Assembly: GCA_009691195.1 (NCBI GenBank)
Contig: SHVA01000014.1
Span: 1-55,186 of the forward strand
Direction of reading: 5' to 3'
Length of the DNA stretch: 55,186 nt
Source: Solirubrobacterales bacterium
Lineage (GTDB): Bacteria; Actinomycetota; Thermoleophilia; Solirubrobacterales; 70-9
A model generated the notes under the pieces. The model worked only from the letters and a program-made list of their open reading frames with translations, made no database searches and had not been told where the DNA came from. Shown here piece by piece: positions 50,025 to 55,186 of this stretch. Position numbers and translations under genes: made by a program. The stretch's first letter is position 1. The number at the start of each line of letters is the position of its first letter.

Positions 50025-50714
50025 CTACCGGCTCTGACCAAAGATACGCAGGAGGAAGAGGAAGAGGTTGATGAAGTCGAGGTAGAGGGCGAGGGCGCCC
50101 ATGATCGCCGCCCGGCCCTGGGCATCGCCGGTCAGCCCCTGTTGGCCGATCTGCTTGATCTTCTGCATGTCGTATGCGGTGAGCGCGGCGAAGATCAGCA
50201 CGCCGGCGTAGGTCGTGATCCAGTAGAGCGCCGAGCTGGCGACGAAGAAGTTGACGATCGTCGCGAGGATCAGGCCGATCAGGGCCATGAAGGCGATCGC
50301 CCCGAGCTTGGTCAGGTCCATCTTGGTGACGGCGCCGAAGAAGCAGAGGGAGCCGAACATCCCGGCGGTGACCAGGAACGCCGTGAACACCGACTGCGCC
50401 GTGTAGAGCTCGAAGATGAGGGCGAAGGTGACGCCGACGGTCGCCGAGTAGAGGAGGAAGAGGAAGGTCGCCGCCCCGACCGAGATCCGCTGCAGCATGA
50501 AGACGAGCAGCAGCACCAGGGCGAGTTGGGCGATGACGACGCCGATCACGATCCCCGGCGTCTCGGTGATGGTGGTGAGCAGCTTGTCGTTGGAGCCGAT
50601 CAGCGCCGCAACGCCGCCGGTGATGGCGAGGCCGAGGAACATCCAGGCGAAGACGCGCTGGACGAAGCTCGAGTCCTCGCGGGCGATGTCGCCGTAGCTG
50701 ACCGTGGCTTCCAT
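50025..50714 (-). CDS. Bax inhibitor-1/YccA family membrane protein
   Basis: A 229-residue protein with seven predicted membrane helices (VFAWMFLGLAITGGVAALIG through AALYLDFINLFLFLLRIFG). Family hallmarks are the N-terminal FVQRVFAWMF and the C-terminal ITTYAGVLIFAALTAYDMQK with ALALYLDFINLFLFLLR. Relatives act as pH-sensitive calcium leak channels or modulators of membrane proteolysis. It is a single gene; the upstream DUF192 gene is divergent. Confidence 0.93.
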   Translation of the reverse strand: MEATVSYGDIAREDSSFVQRVFAWMFLGLAITGGVAALIGSNDKLLTTITETPGIVIGVVIAQLALVLLLVFMLQRISVGAATFLFLLYSATVGVTFALIFELYTAQSVFTAFLVTAGMFGSLCFFGAVTKMDLTKLGAIAFMALIGLILATIVNFFVASSALYWITTYAGVLIFAALTAYDMQKIKQIGQQGLTGDAQGRAAIMGALALYLDFINLFLFLLRIFGQSR

Positions 50715-50730
50715 GCCCCGAAACTAGTGG

Positions 50731-51129
50731 ATGCAGCCGACGGACGGCCATCCGGACGGGGGGGGAGAGGGCCGGCGCTCTGCGGCTGAGGGGAGGGTGC
50801 CCGCCTCCTCCTCGGGCCCACGGGCCCTGCCGCCCCGCCGCCTGCGGGGCCTGCCGCCCCGTCGCGTGCTCGGCCATCGTGTCCCGCTCGCCGAGACCCT
50901 GGCCGCGCGCCTGCTCGGGCTGGCGCTGCTCAAACGGGGCCGCGCGGGCCCCGGGCTGCTGATCCCGCGCTGCCGCAGCATCCATACCGTCGGCATGCGA
51001 TTCGCGCTCGACCTGGTCTTCCTCGATCGTCACGGCGCGGTCGTGGAGCACCGCAGGGACGTTCCGCCCTTCAGGCTCGCGCGCTGTCCGGGCGCCGCGT
51101 CGGTGCTCGAGCTGGTGCCGCCTCGGTAG
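50731..51129 (+). CDS. DUF192 family protein
   Basis: The 132-residue frame has a Pro/Arg/Gly-rich N-terminal third that may not be translated, then the DUF192 core: LAARLLGLALLKRGRAGPG, LLIPRCRSIHTVGMRFALD, LVFLDRHGAVVEH and ASVLELVPPR. The fold is a small beta-barrel of unknown function. It ends at 51129, where the convergent PP-loop gene's stop begins at once (51130). No ribosome site decides between ATG 50731 and later starts. Confidence 0.8.
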   Translation: MQPTDGHPDGGGEGRRSAAEGRVPASSSGPRALPPRRLRGLPPRRVLGHRVPLAETLAARLLGLALLKRGRAGPGLLIPRCRSIHTVGMRFALDLVFLDRHGAVVEHRRDVPPFRLARCPGAASVLELVPPR

Positions 51130-52311
51130 CTAGAGGCGCAGGGAGGGGGCGTGGCGGTTGCGCAGGACCCGCAGCGCCGAGAGCGGCTCGTGCAGACGCG
51201 CCCGGCGAGAGCGCCGCGAGAGGGAGGCCTCGAACGCGGTCTCGAGCTCCGGGTAGCGCCCGTCGGCCTTCAGCGTCGCGATGAACTCGCGGACCTGGTC
51301 GCGCATCTGGTCGTCGACCAGGTCCGCGGCTGCGATCAGCTCGGGGTCGGGGAGGGCGCCGTCGAAGGTCGGGCAGCGATCGAGTGCTCCGGCGAGCTGG
51401 AGCGCGGCGAGGGTTCGCTGGCACTTGACGCAGCGACCGCAGTTGTAGGCGCCGCCGGGGTTCATGTAACAGACCCGCAGGCCCGACAGCGCGACGTCCG
51501 AGCGCGCCACCTGCCAGGCGACCTTCTCGACGCGGGACGCCTCGGCCCCCTCATGGACGATCTCGGTCGCCTCCGTGGACCAGAGCGGGTCCACCCCCGG
51601 ATGGCCTCCAAAGGGGATCAGCATCGGATAGCTGATTCCCGATGAGGTGATGATCCGCCAGAACTCCCCCGACATCGCCAGGCCGATGCCGAGCTGCAGC
51701 GGGGCGTACTGGAGGGTGCCCCAGAAGACGAACGGGTCGGTCAGCTCGCGGAGGTTGGTCTCGGCCTCCACCAATCCGACCCCGAAGCCGGCGGCCACCT
51801 TCGCGATGCGGTCCCTGACCAGCTCTCGCAACGCGAGGTTGCGGCGGTCGTAGTCGAAGCCGTGGACCAGGATCAGGTGGGACGGCGTCGCGAGCCGCGG
51901 GTCGCCGATGTGCTTGAGCACCGTGTATGAGGAGTCGACCCCGCCCGAGTAGAAGCTCGCCACGCCCTCGGGGCGGCGCTCGTCGGTGAGGGTCTCGGCG
52001 GCGCGAATCTCCACCGGTTGCAGGCGACGGTTCCAGCCGCTCCAGATCTGCATGACCTTGCCGGCGCCGGCCTGGAGCCGGGCCGAGACTGGGGCATCGA
52101 TCTCGAGCGGCTACGCGAGCGCGACGGAAGTGGGCAGCATCGCCGCCAGCCAGGCGGCGCCGTCGGAGGCGGGGTCGTCTGACGGCGCGGCACCCGCGGG
52201 CAGGCGGATCCAGGCCTCCTGCGATGCCGACGTGCCCGGCAGGCCGGTGACGGTCGCCGAGAGCTCGAGGCGCGAGCCGTCGAGCCGTCGCTGGATTTCG
52301 GTCACGCGCAT
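51130..52311 (-). pseudogene. PP-loop ATPase/amidotransferase-like gene split by one amber codon
   Basis: Two collinear parts are in the same frame. The head runs from ATG 52311 (RVTEIQRRLDGSRLELSATV ... AAWLAAMLPTSVALA) to a TAG at 52113-52111. The body resumes at once with PLEIDAPVSARLQAGAGKV and the PP-loop ATP site VASFYSGGVDSSYTVL. A zinc-type NCGRCVKCQRTL and a helical C terminus follow. Family members read 'L.IDGPVSP.L' across this point, so one GAG-to-TAG change explains the stop. The full protein would be 393 residues. The body alone could start at ATG 52053. PP-loop proteins adenylate a carbonyl before amine or sulfur attack; the substrate is unknown. Confidence 0.8.
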
Positions 52312-52575
52312 TGGGTCGTCGAAGCAGCGCGCGGTCCGGCCGCCGCTGATTCGAGGGCCGGATGCTGCCGGAATTGGCGAAGCGGCGAGCGCAAGCGGCC
52401 TGCGGGCTGTCTCTCCGGGCGCATGACGAGCCTCGACGCGGAGCTACGACGCAACAGGTGGACCGAACGTGGGGGGCTGGTAAGAACCTTTGGGTCGACA
52501 CCAGGAGGGCGATAGCTATACCGACGTATAGTCAGTCGCAACGCTTGAGGCGATCTACTCCTTGGCTTACGCAAA
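52312..52575. other. interval without recognisable gene
   Basis: Short frames on both strands look like noise. The only notable string is the A/T-richer GATAGCTATACCGACGTATA (about 52512-52531), with two TATA-like steps, which may be promoter remains. Confidence 0.3.
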
Positions 52576-52735
52576 CCCGACTGGTGGCGCATTCCCGAGG
52601 GTACTCGGGCCTCCGACGGGATCAGCTCGCGCTTTGACCCCGAGCTGCCGGTGATCGTCGCCAGCGGGCGCGGGGCCGAGGCCGATCGTGTCCGCGGCCT
52701 AACGGCGGGGGCCGACGACTATGTGGTCAACCCTT
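52576..52735 (+). pseudogene. response-regulator receiver-domain fragment
   Basis: The plus frame reads FDPELPVIVASGRGAEADRV then RGLTAGADDYVVNP, the second half of a CheY-like receiver domain ('LPVIxLSARGxExDRVxGLxxGADDYVxKPF'). The Lys of the KPF motif is Asn. The first half, with the phosphorylatable Asp, is absent and no DNA-binding output domain follows. It stops at about 52735, where the recombinase gene on the other strand ends. Confidence 0.7.
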
Positions 52736-53980
52736 CCGGTTCATTGTCCGCGAACGTCAGCGGCTGGCGATTGAGCAGCGGCAGCCCCTCGACCTCCATC
52801 CTCTCTAGGCCCTCGATAGCGGCTGGGAGCGGGACCGGGCAGACGATCCATTCATCCGCCCCTTCGCTCTCCTTGACCGGCGGGAGACTTCCGACGGTCG
52901 GCCCATCGGCGAAGCTGGCGAGCGCTTGGCCCTCGACGCTGTCCGGGTCCGGCCCCGGCTGATCGGTGCGGAAGATCAGGAACTCCTCAAAGGTTCGGCG
53001 CAGCCCCAGCCGGACGGCGTCAATCCCGGACGCGTCCGCCACCTTGCCCGCGATGGCGGCCTGGATCGCGGCCAGCCGGAGGACGGCTGTCTCCTCAGCC
53101 CCGGGCGTTTCGTCCTCCGCCGCGAGGGCCTTCGCCTCCCGCTCGCGGGCCTGCGCCAGTGCCGCCTGCGCCGCCTCGTGCTCGCTCTCCAGCCCGGGCT
53201 TTAGCTCGCGCCATTCCTCAGCCTCAATCTTCCCGTCCGTGTAATCGCGGCGGACGCGCTCGACCGCCTCGCTCGCCTTTCGCTCCTCGCGCTCGGCCGC
53301 GTCGAGCAGGGCGGCCGACTCGGCGCGCTGGCGCTTGATGGCAGCCGATAGCTGCTTCCGCAGCTCCTCTAGATCGACGCCCTGATCCTTGAAGTAGGCG
53401 AACGCGGCCGCGTCGAGCGGGGCGCGGGGGACGGGCGTTTGGGGGCAGGACTTGAGCCCATTCTGGTCGCGGCCCAGGCAGCGATACTCCTCGCGGGTCT
53501 TTCCGGCGCGGCCACCCTTGCGGCCGGGATCGGTCCGGGGAGCCATCGCGCCGCCGCAGTGTCCGCACCGCAGGAGCCCCTTCGTGAATAGGTGCGGACC
53601 GGCCGGTCCCCGGCCGGGGCCGCCCTTCCGTGAGCGCGCCGTCGCCGCCCGGTCGCCCGCGACCCGCTCCCATAGCTCGGGCTCGATGATCGCCTCGTGT
53701 AGGCCCTCATGCTCCTCGTCATTGAAGATCACCGCGCCTCGATAGGTCGGGTTGCGGAGGACCAGCCCGACGCCCGATTGGGTCCAGGACTTCGCTCGCT
53801 TGGGCTTGATGCCGTCCTCATTGAGGCCCCGCGCGATAGCTCGCTGCGACTTCCCCCCGGCCGCCTCGCGGTAGATGCGCTCGACAATCGGGGCCGTCGC
53901 CGCGTCCCGGATCAGGTCGCGGTGTTTCACCTTGTAGCCGTAGGGGGGGCGGCCGTGGTGGCGGCCCTCTTTGGCTCGAT
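52719..53980 (-). pseudogene. large serine recombinase lacking its catalytic domain
   Basis: From about 53980 to the TAG at 52719 the minus frame encodes a recombinase domain (EGRHHGRPPYGYK, IVERIYREAAGGKSQRAIAR, WTQSGVGLVLRNPTYRGAV), a zinc ribbon (LLRCGHCGGAMAPRTDPG with EYRCLGRD and SCPQTP) and a long coiled coil (AESAALLDAAEREERKASEA). The N-terminal resolvase domain with the active Ser is missing. Upstream of 53980 the frame stays open to ATG 54125, but that stretch is the antisense of another recombinase. DNA integration by this protein alone is not possible. Confidence 0.85.
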
Positions 53981-54369
53981 GGGAGGGGTGGGCATTGGTC
54001 GCGCTCAATTGCCCGGCGGATCCCTCGACGCCGACAGGAGAGGCGATGGCGGCGATGATGGCGACGTTCGCACAGCTTGAGCGCCGCCTGATCGGGGAGC
54101 GCACGCGTGAGGCGTTGGCGGTCAAGCGCGCTCAGGGCGTCAGGCTGGGTGGGCCTCGACTACTGCCCGAGGCGACGGTTCGGAGGATCGTCCGTGAGCG
54201 TGATGCCAGCCGGTCACTTCGGGCGATCGCGAACGGCCTCACGGCCGATGGAGTTCCGACTGCTCGGGGCGGCCGATGGGCGGCCGAGACAATCCGGGCC
54301 GTGCTTCGATCTTCGGCGCTTGATGCCGAGTGCGAGGCGATCCGCGCCGCGCTGCCGAGTGGGAGCTGA
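53971..54369 (+). pseudogene. small serine recombinase/resolvase, N-terminal part missing
   Basis: The plus frame from about 53975 reads WEGWALVALNCPADPSTPTG, then EAMAAMMATFAQLERRLIGE and RTREALAVKRAQGVRLGGPR. This is the end of the resolvase catalytic domain with its long E helix. A short helix-turn-helix region follows (SRSLRAIANGLTADGVPTAR, AAETIRAVLRSS), and the frame ends at 54369. The first ~100 residues, with the catalytic Ser and Arg residues, are missing. The breakpoint coincides with that of the oppositely oriented recombinase. Confidence 0.8.
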
Positions 54370-54422
54370 GGTCGTCGGCCGACCGCCTCGCGCTAGGGTC
54401 GTCCCGTGCTGGGTAGTTACGC

Positions 54423-55074
54423 CGATCACCGCCGAGTCTTCGTTGAGGTCACGAACGGAGGACGGTCACGGCGGTTCCGGATGGGAGTTTGGGACGTGCC
54501 TTTGGAGTCCGGCCAGAAACAAGGCCGGGCACGACCTCTACAGCTTGATGCGTGAGGTAGCCGCCGGTGATCTCGTCTTGCACTTACTCCACAACAACTG
54601 GGGCCCCAGCTGGCCCACCAGGCGCAACTAACGTCAGCGCCGACCGCGAGTACAAGGAGACCAAGCGTCTCGCGTCCGAGCGGTACGCCTTCGCAAGAAA
54701 CCCGGGGCTCGTGCGAGCCGCGAGGGCAATTCGCGGCTATCAATGCGAGGCTCGCGACTTCGATTTCGAAGCGACGTACGGCGAGCTAGCTCGGCAAGGA
54801 GTACATCGAGTGCCACCACGTAGATCCACTTGGAGCCCGGGACAACCCTTCTACGGTGTCAACGGTTCGGGACGTGCGTATGCTGTGCGCGAACTGTCAC
54901 CGGATGGTCCATCGCCGCTTGACGCGTCCGCGGCTGTCCGCGAGAAGATTCGAGCGAACGGGAAGAAGTACCCGGTTGACAAAGCGCGTGGTCGGGTTAC
55001 GAAATACACGGACCTATGATCGGGGGCAGATGGGTCCGGGTCACGTCGGTAGAAGTGGTGTAACGAGCCCGTAG
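54423..55074 (+). pseudogene. broken EVE-like plus HNH endonuclease (type IV restriction-like)
   Basis: Three frames together make one protein. The first has an EVE/PUA-like domain (GWEFGTCLWSPARNKAGHDL, YSLMREVAAGDLVLHLLH). The second begins the HNH domain (DREYKETKRLASERYAFARN, RAARAIRGYQCEARDFDFEA). The third, after a 4-base insertion at AGCTAGCT (about 54786-54793), finishes it (GKEYIECHHVDPLGARDN, MLCANCHRMVHRRL), ending at 55074. The first zinc-ligand pair reads CEAR instead of CxxC. EVE-HNH enzymes are known to cut DNA with modified cytosine. The gene is dead or badly sequenced. Confidence 0.65.
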
Positions 55075-55075
55075 G

Positions 55076-55096
55076 GGCCGGAACGAAGTTCCGGCC
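55076..55096. repeat. inverted repeat hairpin
   Basis: GGCCGGAAC-GAA-GTTCCGGCC is a perfect 9-bp stem with a 3-nt loop. It lies 2 bp after the HNH frame and 60 bp before the next start, so it may be a terminator, an attenuator or an element end. No T-run follows. Confidence 0.5.
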
Positions 55097-55155
55097 ACCG
55101 CGGGCCCCAGACTCGTCGGTTGACCGCAAAGTCGACTGACGAAAGGAGCACCACG

Positions 55156-55186
55156 ATGGCCGAGGGCCAGAATATGACGACCGCCG
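55156..55186 (+). CDS. start of a further gene, cut by window end
   Basis: The ATG at 55156 lies 8 nt after a strong AAAGGAG. Only MAEGQNMTTA is encoded before the window ends. The product cannot be told from this. The neighbourhood of broken mobile genes makes a transposase or other element gene possible. Confidence 0.55.
   Translation, partial: MAEGQNMTTA

Noticed and set aside
53980-54125. N-terminal domain of the large recombinase read from ATG 54125
   Set aside because: This stretch is the antisense of the plus-strand resolvase and has no resolvase motif in the minus frame.

Overview
The window is a GC-rich (roughly 68-70 % by eye) stretch of a Gram-positive-type actinobacterial chromosome. 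A six-gene Mce operon, a WS/DGAT acyltransferase, GreA, GH25, secreted proteins with a 'GSGQLKNKAV' repeat motif, TolB/RTX-like surface proteins and many GTG/TTG starts with 4-bp ATGA/GTGA overlaps together suggest class Thermoleophilia (Solirubrobacterales-like). This placement is inferred from gene content only; no rRNA gene is present.

Layout. (1) 1-9.9 kb: two convergent operons. The plus strand carries the end of a multicopper oxidase, a PhyH-type dioxygenase and a GT4 glycosyltransferase. The minus strand carries six tightly packed genes: a membrane protein fused to a low-molecular-weight phosphatase, a degenerate dehydroquinase/shikimate dehydrogenase fusion, an unknown tandem-duplicated protein, an acyl-CoA-dehydrogenase-like flavoprotein, a PIG-L deacetylase and a CelD-type acyltransferase. 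It looks like a small-molecule or glycoconjugate pathway. (2) 9.9-15.1 kb: a decayed zone with an IS5-like element that has a -1 slippery heptamer, NTF2/SnoaL-like proteins, a frameshifted TolB-RTX gene, and a chimera of a beta-helix gene head and a catalase tail. (3) 15.1-24.4 kb: CsoR and its putative operator, an acyl-CoA dehydrogenase, a glycosyltransferase-GH25-GreA block, a molybdopterin oxidoreductase, a GGDEF protein, acetolactate decarboxylase and an SGNH hydrolase. (4) 24.4-26 kb: tRNA-Leu(CAG), tRNA-Glu(CTC), a potassium channel and remnants. (5) 26-38.5 kb: WS/DGAT opposite a translationally coupled six-gene mce operon, then a secreted protein bracketed by a 70-bp repeat, terminator-like tandem hairpins and a collapsed second gene copy. 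(6) 38.6-45.3 kb: a cobalamin riboswitch in front of two DUF4430 proteins, EcfT, a double-ATPase EcfA and an S component fused to a prenyltransferase-like alpha-barrel. (7) 45.3-52.3 kb: nitroreductase, GlpD, a divergent Rho, a Bax-inhibitor family protein, DUF192 and a PP-loop gene split by one amber codon. (8) 52.6-55.2 kb: remnants of an integrated element, namely a response-regulator fragment, two head-to-head serine-recombinase fragments, a broken EVE-HNH restriction gene, and the start of a further gene.

The most attractive candidate for a new system is the riboswitch-controlled uptake operon. Its parts (DUF4430 beta-domain and alpha/alpha-barrel) are the two domains of animal intrinsic factor and transcobalamin, here distributed over an ECF transporter. 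Second are the Rho homologue with altered ATPase residues and the AroD/AroE-like fusion with altered catalytic residues. Several genes show single-base indels in G runs, so some 'pseudogenes' may be sequencing errors.
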